Shown here: positions 24,601 to 36,167 of the stretch, in pieces | How the letters are laid out: the number at the start of each line of letters is the position of its first letter | How positions within the stretch are numbered: position 1 is the first letter of the stretch | Source of the DNA: Myrica gale | Taxonomy: Eukaryota > Streptophyta > Magnoliopsida > Fagales > Myricaceae | DNA length: 64,000 bases | NCBI GenBank assembly: GCA_963930655.1 | Contig: OZ005605.1 | Span: forward strand, 16,189,501 to 16,253,500 | Reading direction: 5' to 3' | Notes under the pieces: generated by a model | Seen by the model: only the letters and a program-made list of their open reading frames with translations | Told to the model about the DNA's origin: nothing | Database searches by the model: none | Position numbers and translations under genes: made by a program

Positions 24601-26100
24601 CTCACTCACTAAGACTCGGGCGTACAACTCTTCTTTATCTTCTGTTGGGACCGAAGACCAGCACTTGTATTTCATGTCAGCAAAGGTGCGCACAATATAA
24701 GTCACCCTTGCAGCAAGCATAAGTGCATTTCTAGAGGAGGGTCCCCTTGCACCGGTTGGTACACTAACCTGTACACGACCCAACTTCCGAAGTTTAGCAA
24801 ACTCTGTCCCCTTGGCCTTACCGCGACGTTTGATGGCAGCCTCTGACGTAGCTGACACATAACAACAAGTTCAAGTTAAACTAATGAACTAGAAAATTCC
24901 AGTAAGTTCCTGACTCATACAACAGGACCAACATTCTGAGATTTGACATTAGACTATGTCCTAAAAACAACATAGACATTCAAAATTCACGTAACCTGAA
25001 ATATCACCCTACCTTCACACTGATCATTCTCTTCATGATCCTCTAAACTACGATAGCCACCCTGTTCTAGCCAAGCATCCGGAGGCTGAGTTGAGTCATC
25101 CTCAGACCCCAACTGTGTTTCTTGTAAAGGTGGTTGGGACGAGAGTAAGGGCAAAGGTGTGGAACCTCGACCCTTTGAACCCGAACGTTGGCATGCACTT
25201 CCTCCTTGCCTTCCTCTCTTAGCATTCGATGCCATCCAATTAACCACTTCCAAGAATAAAAACTAACCAACAAAACAGAGCATATATTATAACATTTGAG
25301 CTAACAGAGCATGCACATGCCAAGTACAACGATTCATCATTTGTCAACTCCCCAAGACTTATACTAAAGACGGTTCACATTACTTCAACTCCCCAAGACC
25401 TATACTAATCTCCTAGGATTCTGAATAGTGTGAGTGCGTTGCTGTAGAACAGAGATTTACCTGGTTGCACTAAACGTTCTGTAACAGGTGAGAAGCTTGC
25501 TGCAAAAGTTGAACGATTTGCTTCTCCCGGTCCGTGACTCACTCCCTCGTAATGGTATTTCTTGTTCTGCTTAAAAAATCTCCTCTGTAAGTCGACTGAT
25601 TCAAACACAGGGATAGGATAGTTACTTTTTGCTGCCAAGGATTGGGCGCCAGCTTTTCCCGCCTATTGCCAAAAAAGATCCCGAAAACCATGTGGTGGGT
25701 TTCATCCACGAGCTTTGTCGACAGCGAAGGTCAAGTGGTGGGTTTCATACACGGCGGTTTAATTTTTCGTCGGTAATCGATCAATGACGACGACAATGAT
25801 TTACTGGTGGACGAGGATAGAGTTTCTGCTGACGAGAAGTCCTTTTTTTTCAATCACGCGTGGCTGATGTTTACTTTTCTTGGGTTTGTGTTCATCTCGA
25901 CGCCAAAGGAAAAGCGGTGGGGGACGTTTTAACTTTCGCTGACGGTAAGGGGGTTTTTAAAAAATGCGCGTGGCCAGATATAATAGTAGTTTGTAAAGAT
26001 TTATTGTAAATTATCCTTCTATTGATTTTCCATGAATGATGTATGGAAGAAGCCGTAGAAAAGGGCGTGTATTGTTCTCAAGTGGGTATTGCTACTAGTG
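21674..26100 (-). mobile_element. CACTA (En/Spm-type) element carrying a TNPA-like gene; right end uncertain
   Basis: The left end is CACTACAAGAATATTGAG at 21674, preceded by TAG. It is followed by a GC-rich zone full of CGACG and CGTCG motifs (about 21690-22150). A similar zone of GACG/CGTC motifs lies at about 25690-25960 beyond the enclosed gene, as expected for subterminal repeats of a CACTA element. A perfect right inverted repeat is not visible. The best candidate is a degenerate TAGTG ending at 26100, followed by TGG rather than TAG. No TNP2-type transposase is present, so the element is not autonomous. The element identity is firm on the left and approximate on the right. Confidence 0.65.
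23035..25235 (-). CDS. TNPA-like plant transposase protein (Transposase_24 type)
   Basis: Six exons read 25235-25013, 24851-24610, 24483-24274, 24141-24049, 23972-23877 and 23406-23035, all with GT-AG borders and consistent phases, giving 411 residues without a stop. The middle exons (about residues 75-290) resemble the Ptta/En/Spm TNPA family. One sees SLDWNRFEDRECIKSKLACS, then YKTYRYDMHNLFKKYPTKE, then RIETWKAICEQWTEERYK. The last exon carries the signature VLGHKSGHVRGLG, then a Glu/Lys-rich coiled coil (about 340-390). TNPA proteins bind subterminal repeats of CACTA elements. The N terminus is Ser/Gly/Arg-rich. The gene lies inside the CACTA element whose left end is at 21674. It is unusual in being undamaged while the second element's homologue is broken. 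The start at 25235 is the in-frame ATG giving a basic N terminus; an ATG at 25253 is also possible. Confidence 0.75.
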
Positions 26101-26109
26101 TGGTTGCCT

Positions 26110-29100
26110 ATTCATTGGAGTGTTATCTCAGGTGCTGGGTGAGTATTCATAGACACTCTCGTTGGATATAGTAAGGGAAATCTTCAGTTTTACTTATAGA
26201 GCTGTGTATTTATGGTCGTGGTGTCGGTTTCTGCCCCCACAACAACTGCCACCGCTATGGGCAGTTATCTAAAAATAGACATTGCCACCTATCCCATTAA
26301 GAAAGGAAACCGACCCCTAACAATGGATGTTACAGCCACCCATACCGCAAATTGCAATCGATTCTCAACCAAATCAGTAAAAAAAACAATATCAACCAAA
26401 TTGCAAGTAACAAAAAAGAGAGAGAGATGTAGAGAGCAAGAGGCAAAGAGGAAGAGATAGTGATGTTGTAGTCTTGTAATGAGGGAGAGACAAGAGAGAT
26501 ATCAAAAGAAAATGGGGAGGGCGACTTAAAGAGAGAGAGAGAAAAAGAAAGGAGAATGAGTGAAGAGAAAAATTAGGGGAAGGGAAGGGGTCTTAATGAG
26601 AAACTACGTCGTTTAATTGCCCCTCATGGCTTCCAATTTCTTCTTCATAGTTGCCCCCTCCCTCCAATTTCATTTTCTTCTTCAAGTCTTCGACAACCTC
26701 TCTCTCCCTCCCCTCTCCCTCTCCAAACAACAAACTCCCTGTGTACAACCAACTCTCGCCAACCACCACGCAGGCTGCACCTTCCTTCACCGACCACCGC
26801 GGGTACTCTCATCTTCTCCTCTCCCTCATGTTAACTTCTTCCTATTTATTTGCAATTTGTAGGGTTTTAATTTGGGACACACTGTAGTGAAGCGTGGGGG
26901 GTTATGCTTCAAGTTCCCTTGTTAGGACCTTTCAACATATATAGACAAGTCACTTGATTGATGGGTTTAAGCTGAAATACACCTATCATGAATTTTTTTA
27001 TTGACGAGTTCGAAGAGGACCAGCTCTTCGACTTCATGAAGATGCTCCAACCTACGCCAATATTCACAGTAACCTTCAGTTTTTTTAGAGCAATTTTAGT
27101 TTCATACCAGTTAATAGTTGGAGGTCTATACAATTTGCATGTCTTATTTAGGAACCTGTCAATGTTCTATTGCAAAGAGTTGAGCAAGAGGCTTTTACTA
27201 CTAAGGTATATATCATGACATATAGTTTATATTGAGTTGAAAAGCAAATGCATCGGGAATGGTTTCAAAATATTGTAGTCCTTAGGCATGGTGAAACGTA
27301 AATTCTTGACTATCATTCTGAATCTTCTGTATTTCATTCCTACTTTAAGTATGTTAACCAGTAACTACAAACTCCATGTATATCTTTGTACCATTAACCC
27401 TTGATTGAATGTTGACCAATGACTCATTAGTTTAGATTTTATTGAGATGCGATCAATGGACAGAAAGGAAAAAAAAAAGAAAAAAAAATACATTGGGCCA
27501 AGTGCGTAAAATGCTAAAAAAAATAACCAAATATAAATGCAGGTTAACTAAGAACCGCCACTGCTAAGGGCCGATTATTACCCTCAAAGGTGTAAGTGTA
27601 GGTGACCAATATTTGAAAACCGACCTATCTGGTATACGTGACAGTTACAACCCTAGTTTTAATAAAAATAATGGGAGAAAAAACTGAACACGACTTTAGC
27701 AATGGAAATAGCTTTCACCGCTACCTCTTGGGGCACCTTCACCGGTGTCTCCATGGGCGGTGACTGATATTTGGCACTGGTACCGCCGGTGTCTGATTTA
27801 ACTTCATAACTTTTAACTAAATATCAATTACACGTTTGAACTAGGAAATTCATTACATTTAGTTTCCAGACTACCAAAATGCAGATTATATAGTTGAAAT
27901 ATGCATAAAATATAGGACATGACACAAAAATGCAGATTTAATAATGTTGGAGTTAAGCGTGATGATGTTTATAGTATAAACTTCCTATAACATTTGATTG
28001 AAAGTTGTTAAAAGTAAAGATTTTCTTTATAAAAAAACCTGAGAAATATTGACCCATATGTCATGATTGTATTGAAGTTGCTCTCACGTTGCTCAAGAAG
28101 TTAGTGTATATTTAAGCATGTAGTAGGTGACCAATGAAGTGCCTTATCTTCTTACCAATGTCTTCATAGAGGTGAGATTACCGGGGGTGTAACCCCAAGG
28201 CAGTGGCTTAGTGACAAGATGTATACGACTGTTTGAGTGTGAAAATTTTGAGATATTTGAAGTGGTGAAAAAATAAAGATAATTTATAAAAATTAATAAA
28301 AAAGTAAAGAAAAAGAAATATGCATAAAATGGTTCTAATCTAGGTGAAAGGGAAATGTGCATCTTAGGGCAAGGATGAAGCTGGATTACATATTGTCTTC
28401 CGTACAGAACTATAATTTTATAATCTCATTGAAAAAAGTTCGACAGCACCTATGTTCACAATAAGAGACGTAGAATCAAGAAGCTAAACATTAGGTTGCA
28501 CGATCAGGTTACCGACCAAACAATAATTAAGTTGGTCGTTATTACAACCGATGCTAGTCCCTTGGTGGTGGCAATGCTACAACGACGAGCATTATATAAC
28601 GATCGTCCATAAGTTCACGGTTTTAATGAGATTCAAATTAACAAGATATATAGTTAATGCTATATTAAGTACTCTTTCTATGAGTTTTTTTTACAACAAG
28701 TAGATAATTTGTCGTATTTTCTATGCATCGGGTAATTCGGTCGAATATAACTTAACTTAGTTGTATTGAAGAGCTTAATAGCACGGTAAACTTAAACCAC
28801 ATGGAGTAGCTTCTCACTACAATTTTTAAAGCGTGAATTATGTTGATGTATGGATTTGAAAGAGGAACCTATTTTCATCCGTGGTAAAGATCATCGTGGC
28901 TGTATCTCGACTGGTACCATAACATTCATTAGTTCTAAAGTTAGGAGTTTAAGTCAAAATATAAGTTAAAAATATTTGCGAAAATAAAGCCTGACCTTGG
29001 ACTTAGTAGATAAAATTGGGACTGACAGGTAGCTTTGCTGGTGTTGTGGTGACGGACTCGCCTAATAGACAATTGCTATGATTCAAACCGAACATTCTGC

Positions 29101-29160
29101 AACGAAAGATGCTCTTATGGCCATGTCTAAGGAGAGTTATTAAGCTAGGTATCCCTCCTT
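26110..29160. other. Intergenic stretch, no supported gene
   Basis: This stretch has CT-rich and GA-rich tracts (about 26400-26830) and scattered short frames of low-complexity composition. One short frame near 26988-27060 reads like coding sequence (FIDEFEEDQLFDFMKM), but I cannot tie it to a family and it has no neighbours in frame. Several CCGAC/GTCGG-rich patches (26220-26330, 27540-27790, 28500-28610) may be the ends of small unclassified transposons. Confidence 0.4.
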
Positions 29161-29931
29161 GTTTTGCTTAGTGGCAGAGCCAGGAATGAATCTAAAGGCG
29201 TAATGCAAAAAAATCTTCGAGTTAAAAATATTGAAAATTAAGGACTAAAATTAAATTATTTAGTATTACAAATAATGAGGGAGCTGATCTGAAAATACAC
29301 CATAAAAAAAGTGAGTTTCTCATATGAAAAATAGTTTATTTGGTCAGCCAAAACTAATTGAATTGTGGTAAAGACACAATGATAATAACGCTATATGTTT
29401 TTGGGTAATAATGATGATTTATATTGGTAGGCAAAGTAATATGAAAATATGTAACAATTAGTTTGTACTATTAATGTTAACGATGTACAAATCTTAGAGC
29501 AGAACTGCTTAACCTCTACAACTTGTCCCCTCTCTTGTTATTGGAAGGAAGAACAGTTAAGCTCTTCTCTTTACTTTTCGTTTAACAAATGAATAAAAAG
29601 AGAGGACATATTCAAACATTCGACCTCCAAGATGATACAGGATAAGGATCCAATAGAATATCAAAACATTGAACATATCCTCTTAAAAATTTCAATTATC
29701 CCAAGCATACTTTTTCAGTATACAAATAACATCATAACAAAAAGCAACATCAAGATCTTAGAAGCACCAGAGATCTTAATATAAAACCAGCACGTATTCA
29801 TATATTGTGTGTATATAAACTTAAATCAAAGAGAGTCACTACAAGAAATAATGCTTTAGGTGACAAAATTTTGGGTGTCAAACCAAATTTTGTCACGTAA
29901 AGTGAATTTTTCATGACAACATATTAATTTC

Positions 29932-31206
29932 TGTGAGTCCTAGTTTCAGGATTAAGGCAACCCAAGAGGAGGGTGAATTGGTTTTCTAAAATTTTCAGTT
30001 AAAACCCACAAAGTTGTGTTTGCAAGTAAATACTACTTTAGCACAAGTATATAATATACGGAATTGTAAATAAGTGCTAAAGTAAGGAGTAGGGATAAGA
30101 GAAGCAAACACAGTATTTTTAGGTGGTTCGGCAAACCCGCCTACATCCACCCCTCAAGCTCCTTCACCGAGCCTTGAGGTTTTCCACTATTCTCCAATAG
30201 CTTTACATACTAGCTTCTGGGTGCTAGTGAACCGTACAAGTGTTTTCCCGGGATCAACACTCAAACCCACCCAAGTGGTTTTTCTGGCTCACCACTCACA
30301 ACCTCACCAAGTTTGAGATATACACTCTCAAAGCTTCTTCTTTAATGAACAACCTCACTAAAGGAAACACCTTTATTGGATAGGTAGATGGAAGAACAAG
30401 AACTCTCTTGATAGAGTAGATATGAAAATGAAGGCTATATCTCTTTATTCACACAAAAACAAAGATATGAAAGTGTGTTTTGTGTGAATGCTATGAGAAA
30501 TATAGAATAAGAAGGTTTAGAATATTTCTCAAGTAGTAGAAATGATATGTGGTCATTGGGTTATCATTTTAGACGAACTGAAGGTGTATTTATAGGTCAC
30601 ATATGAAAACTAGCCGTTTATAGCCATTGAGAGTTTTTGCTAAAACGAGCCAGTCGACCGCTTCAAGTTACCGTTATCCCAACAGTCATATTGTCAGAAG
30701 CTCAATGACTCTTTTGTCAAAACCAACCGGTCGACCGCTACATGAGGCGGTCGAAGTACCGGTCGACCGCTTGAACAGCCGGTCGACCTCCTCAACTTAA
30801 GTATGATCCGGTTATTTTAAAAATAAGGTTTTTGACCACTTTTAAACACCCAATTTTGAAGACATACTTCCCATAAGTATATGAAGGTTTGGAGGTTTCA
30901 TTGAGATATTTTGAAACCTATAAAAACATTTTAATCTTTCAAACAAAACTTAAAACGGTTTATGCATGTTTTGAAAGATACGCAAGTGAGTGATTCAAGT
31001 CCTTGTCAAATGTGAAATAAAGAGTTACAAGGATTATACCCTAAGGTCTTGAATCTTCACTTTAAGCTCCTTGCATCTTCTTGTTCTTCTTTCTTCAAGG
31101 TTTGGCTCTTTTCGTCAAGTTGTCTTTATCTTTGAAGAGGTCCATTTTGTACACTTCATCCATTTATTGAAATCATCAAAATCTCGATTGTGCACAAAAA
31201 CCAACA
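29932..31206. mobile_element. Solo LTR (Copia, Sirevirus-like) inside the CACTA element
   Basis: A 1275 bp block interrupts the CACTA left subterminal region. It starts TGTGAGTCCTAGTTTCAGG and ends ACCAACA, so it has TG...CA ends. It is flanked by ATTTC (29927-29931) and ATTTT (31207-31211), a 5 bp duplication with one mismatch. Near its left end, GAGGAGGGTGAATTGG resembles the GAGGGGGGTGAATAGG of the two other LTR families in this window. A cluster of GGTCGACCGC motifs lies at 30650-30790. No internal retrotransposon sequence is present. Confidence 0.75.
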
Positions 31207-32239
31207 ATTTTGTCACCCAAAACCATTCAGGAACTCCAAAACCGTCCGGACCTGTCACAACCCTGTTCGGACGTATTGCTGGTGTGACGACATACACGTG
31301 TCGCGAATGAGTGAAGAAAAAAATCATCACAAAAAAGTAACGTTCGGACTCTCAAGATACACGTTCGGACTCGCTGCAGGGTGACAAATTCCACATCGTC
31401 GTAACTGAGTGATAATTAGAATCGTCACAATTTTTACAATACCGTCCGGAATATGTTTATACACAGTCCGAACAGACATTACCTAACGAATAGTAATCGT
31501 CAGGCTAGAGTGATAAATTAAAAATCGTCATGAATACTCAATTACGTCCGGACGTCATAAACCACGTCCCAACGGAAAAAAATACCCAAGTCCGAATGGT
31601 ACAAAAAAAGGTCCGCACAATTATAAATGCATCTTCCGCGAATCGTGTGCTTCCACGTTGCAAAACTTTAGACACGTGACATCGATACAGTCCGGACAAA
31701 CAAATAGCGGGCAGACCGTCTAACTTCTAGAACCATTTCGAATCGGGCATATTTAATGACGTAAAATTTGATAGGGCCACGTGTCAGTATAACCGTCGAA
31801 ACCCGTTCGAACTCTACTATAACACATTCGGACGGTTACTGGCCTCATTAAACCGACAGACTTTTTCAAAATCTAAAACTCACTCGTTCTCTCGTACTTT
31901 TCTCTCGGACATTTTCACTCTCCATTCCAGATTTTTCAAAGAACTTCAGGTAAAAAGTTTGTTATATTGTTTTATTTTATGTATTTCGATTAAATATCGT
32001 CGATTGTTTAGTTTGTTATGGTGTTTTATTTTATGAAATTAGGTTGTTTGGCTAGTGTTCGTCGAACCACGTTCGGACGTCGTGAAAATGACGTCCGGAC
32101 TTGTTATAAATCGTCAGGATTGTTATTGTACGTGCGGACACCTTTTATTATGTTCGGACGTCCTAAAATTTAAACGACGCAATTTGACTGTCGTGCGAAC
32201 GTTTTATACTCATGTTCAGACGGTTTTGCTAGGTTGACT

Positions 32240-33433
32240 ATGGAACACTCTGGAAGAAGTATCACCAATGTCGGGGGACAGACAGAGCGACCAGCCTGGG
32301 CAGACGCATATTTAGCGGAGTTAAACAAGTTCCTGCACGCCATGCTGGTACCTGATCCTATGCATCTGATCCTATGCTCCTCCATCGACCCGAAGAAGCA
32401 CACCACAGAGCTGTCGTATAGCCGGGCTGAGTTCCTGTACCTGGTAGTTGTACGGGGGCTATCTGTTGATATAGCATCATAAATCTACCAGTCCATTCGT
32501 GTAGAGGCTTTGAAGATTTATGCTACGACTTCATTGCAGTATGGGATTCTTCTGACCCAGTTCCTGCACGCCATGCTGGTACCCGAGGGTGGTGACGAGC
32601 TGAAGGCGCTTCCACTGGGGGTGATCAACAAGACCACGCTCTCCAAATCGATGGCCCAGACACGCCGAGCGCTGCAAGCTGCTCGGTTTGCTAGAGGAAG
32701 ACGACAGGAGCAGCTCGCGGAGGCAATGGAGAGGAAGGATCCTGGGCAAAGCTCGACCCATTAGGGCTGAACAAAATCGGACTGGACCGCATTTAGTAAA
32801 TATATATATATTTTTAATATAATAAAAAAACAAAATAACGAAACATTCATGAATCGTCTTCACGTGAGAATCATTAAAAAAGAAAAAAAAATTATGGCAG
32901 AAAGCAGTAGCACTGCGTAGAGGCACTGTGCAGTAGGCAGTGCTCTGCGCATAATTTTTTTTTAAAAAAATTAAATCCGGTCTGGACCGTATTTTTCAAG
33001 TCCAGACCGGACCGGACCACTTATAAGTGGTCCAGTCTAGTCCTTTAATATAAGAGAACCGGAAATGCGGTCCGAAAATCGGACCACATTTCCGATTTTC
33101 AGCCCTACGACCCATGGACTTGGGCAACAGCGACCAAGTTGGATGGACAATATGATGACGGAGCTGTATCAGGGGATGCAGTCGGTCTTGTAGCCCACCC
33201 ATTGCATGGTCAGTGATATCAGTCGTCGTCTGACGACTTTGGAGCAGAAGGTTGCCGACATGAACGATGGGTGGAAGAAGGAGGTCGTTGTGCTTAAGGA
33301 GAGTTTGAGGGGTGTGGCAACCGGTGCAGAGCTCTTTCCTCTGACTGAGCTGGTCGTGCAGATAGAGGAGCACCATCGTTACGTTCGCCACGTCCTAAAA
33401 CTCACGGATGATGATGATGAGGATGATTTGTAG
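32240..33433 (+). pseudogene. Unidentified CACTA-borne ORF region, interrupted by a MITE
   Basis: Plus-strand frames include 32240-32482 (start MEHSGRSITNVGGQ), 32510-32764 (including SKSMAQTRRALQAARFARG) and 33206-33433 (ISRRLTTLEQKVADMNDGW, ending in an acidic DDDDEDD tail). The phrase FLHAMLVP occurs in both of the first two frames. In-frame stops lie between them, and a hAT MITE splits the coding stretch after 32761. I do not recognise the protein. Composition suggests a helical, charged protein. It lies upstream of the TNP2 remnant and may be an extra CACTA gene or captured host sequence. Confidence 0.45.
32762..33107. mobile_element. hAT MITE, 346 bp
   Basis: TAGGGCTGAACAAAATCGG at the left end and the complement of TAGGGCTGAAAATCGG at the right end form terminal inverted repeats. 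The flanking 8 bp duplication is CGACCCAT (32754-32761 and 33108-33115), the hAT size. Internally it contains GGTCCGGTCTGGAC-like motifs and no coding frame. It interrupts the unidentified CACTA ORF region. Confidence 0.9.
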
Positions 33434-34894
33434 TCTTCCTTATTTACTTTTATTATTACGTTTTGCTTTTTTTATTATGTTTTGAGGACATTTAATTTTA
33501 TATTATGTTTTGTGGACATGTATATATTTTATTTGATGTTTTTGTTCATATTATGTTTTATGTCATTGAAATTATGTTATTTGTATTTATTAGAACTTAA
33601 TATAATATGTTAATGAATATTACGTTTATAATTTCGGTACACTTACTCAAAAAATATTTATTATTTACATTATTAACTAACTTTGGTTATTTAAAATTTG
33701 CTAATAATGTTAATTAAAAATGAATAAAATAAATATATATTGTCCAAAAACGTTCGGACCTGAATTTATCCGTCCGGACTAATTAATGTAAAATCGAACG
33801 GTGTCGTATTATATAAAACAAACCGTCCGAACACATGTCTAGACGGTCGGGACTGCAGAAATTCAAAATACCGCCCGGACTCGTTTTACTACCGTTCAGA
33901 CGTTATTGTTCATTATCAGACGCTATGGTGTTGGTATTTCCTAAACAGTCTCGGGTAAGATAAGGTAGTGTTCGGACGCTATGGTGTTGGTGTTCGTTTG
34001 AGATACACTGAAACGGTGTGTTGAACTTTAAGAGGGAGTTCGGACGGTTATGGAAATTTTGGCGGCATGAATTCCCTCGAAAACTAATACACGTATGCGT
34101 ATGAACGTCATTTTACCGGTCCGAATAGTATTCAAAAGTATGAAAGTTACATATTCGCAGGCAGTGGAGGAAAACAGAGAAAAAAAAGCAAATGAGAGAT
34201 TTGAGCACGAGGAGAAGCGAAGAGCTGATTTTGGGCGTTCAATCTCATTGAAGAGGGTGTGAAAAGAGCATATATTTGAGAATTGAAGTTAGATTGCATT
34301 TGAGGTTATTGGTTTTTAAATTGAATTGTTTAAGGATGAAAACTTGTATTTTAATATATGAAAGCATGTGTTTTTAGAAATTTGAGGCTTTAAAATGATA
34401 GTAATGGAGTTTGGGGTTGGTTGTGATGTGTTTATATTAAAGAGTTTGTTATTTGGGTTGATTTTGACATGGTTTTTGGATTGAAAATTGCGTCTGTGCG
34501 TCGTAGAAATGTGTTGTTCGACAATCGTAGTCTGGACTCTTTTTTTTCGGACGCTTTGAAAAATGGGTCCGGACGGATTTGTATATGGTTCAGACCGTTA
34601 TGTAACGTCCGAACGATATTTGTTGTAATGTCATGCATTCATTTAGTTGCCTTAGACCTCGTTTAAGAATTACACAAAGTTCGGATAACGAACTGGATGT
34701 AATTCTTGAATTGTCCACGTTATGGACAGTTTGAGTTTACAATATGCGTAATGTAAGTAATTGTATCTGCTATTGTGACATATGTGTTTAGAAATTTCGA
34801 TACAAATCTCCTTTTGTCCTTCGGATACACATTCAGCATTGAGCTTACACACTTGCCTTAAATGTTATGTGTTTAGGGTCAATGTTGTAGGAAT

Positions 34895-36037
34895 GTGTTG
34901 TTCCAACGTGTGGATGAGATGGAGGATCATTTATTCATAATTGGGTTTGACCAGAGTTACACTCATTTGGTATTTCACGGAGAGTCAATTTCAGAAGTTC
35001 CTAACCAGGTGGTGAATTTAGAACATGAACAAGGCAGCGATGATTATGAGGGAAACATAAATGATGATATGAGAGACATGTTAGAAGATTTTGAGGCGGA
35101 AACAGGGGTTGATGAGAATATACCGGATCCTGAAACAGTCCATTCTGGGTTTGAAGACGGATTTTCTGCGTATACCAAGTTATGGGCGGATGCTGAGCGA
35201 GAGTTGTATCCCGGGTGTAAGAAGTACTCCAAGTTGTCTTTCGTTGTTAGGTTACTTCATGTGAAGTCAGAGAATAACACGTGTTTATTATTTTAGATTC
35301 AAACTATGCGCAACGAAAATCCGGGCTCGATCTCGGATGACTTGTATACATTAGCATTCGGTCCAGATCAGCGGACACTTTGTTACTTTGGGTGTGTAGT
35401 GAATGGAGTTAGGTTTCACACGATCTTTCGTGAACAGTTTTGTAATACTCAGAATAATGGTGTGGTTGTTCCGGGGGACCATGATGGGGAAGATGCTGAT
35501 TTTTACAGCCAGGTCGTGGATATTTACGCGCTCTGTTATTTACGGGGGAATTTAGTTTATTTACTAAAATGTGACTGGTTTGACTTGAGTACTCAAAATT
35601 TAGGTCTTGATAAAAGTGGTCGGTTTGTTAGTATTAACACATCCCGAAAGTGGTACAAAGATGATCCGTTCGTGCTAGCTTCTAAGGGGAATCAAGTGTT
35701 TTATATCGATTATATGAAGTTGGGCGGCCACTGAAAGATTGTTCAAAAGATTACCCCTAGAAACACGTATGATATTCCACCTATTGAAGAGGAAGCTAGT
35801 GAAGATGGAGAAGGACCGTCGAACTGTGAAGCATACCAGGAGAATGAGTCTATTGAGCTTTTTGTGGACTTTAGCTCATTTGATATGATCCCGTTGACTA
35901 GAAATGACGTCGAGGTTTATCTGCCGGTAACCGATGAGAATGGTCCACAACACCGTGAAGTAGAAGGAAGTGACGATTCCTCATAATCGTTTGATGAAGA
36001 TTGTAGTGATTCTGAAGAATATTACTCCGAGGACTAA
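34895..36037 (+). pseudogene. TNP2-type CACTA transposase remnant, core deleted
   Basis: The frame 34895-35296 ends with ELYPGCKKYSKLSFVVRLLH, which resembles the stretch just before the catalytic Transposase_21 domain of TNP2 proteins. The next frame, 35306-35734, starts MRNENPGSISDDLYTLAFGP and continues with GVRFHTIFREQ, a CDWFDL motif and DPFVLASKGNQVFYIDYMKL. This resembles the C-terminal DUF4216 domain. The transposase core between the two is missing. Further in-frame stops follow, TGA after YMKLGGH near 35732 and TAA near 35983. The tail to about 36037 is acidic. It is dead as a transposase. Confidence 0.85.
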
Positions 36038-36167
36038 AGTAAATTTATCGTTTCAATTAAATTTGCGATCATATTTTTGCTTTTTTTATTTTTTATTCAT
36101 TTTGAGTAACATAATTCATTGTGTTTTTTTTCTCTAATATTGATTTATTTGGTCACAGGTCGACGTC

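Noticed and set aside
26617..26862. Overlapping plus-strand frames in a CT-rich stretch
   Set aside because: Both frames are low-complexity Ser/Pro/Leu sequences arising from CT repeats. No domain or splice structure supports a gene.
26878..26890. CTGTAGTG as the right end of the CACTA element that starts at 21674
   Set aside because: It matches only the last few bases, is followed by AAG rather than TAG, and lies far beyond the subterminal repeat zone.
30650..30790. CRISPR-like array from the GGTCGACCGC repeats
   Set aside because: Spacing and spacer lengths are irregular, the motif is short and palindromic, and the context is a plant LTR.
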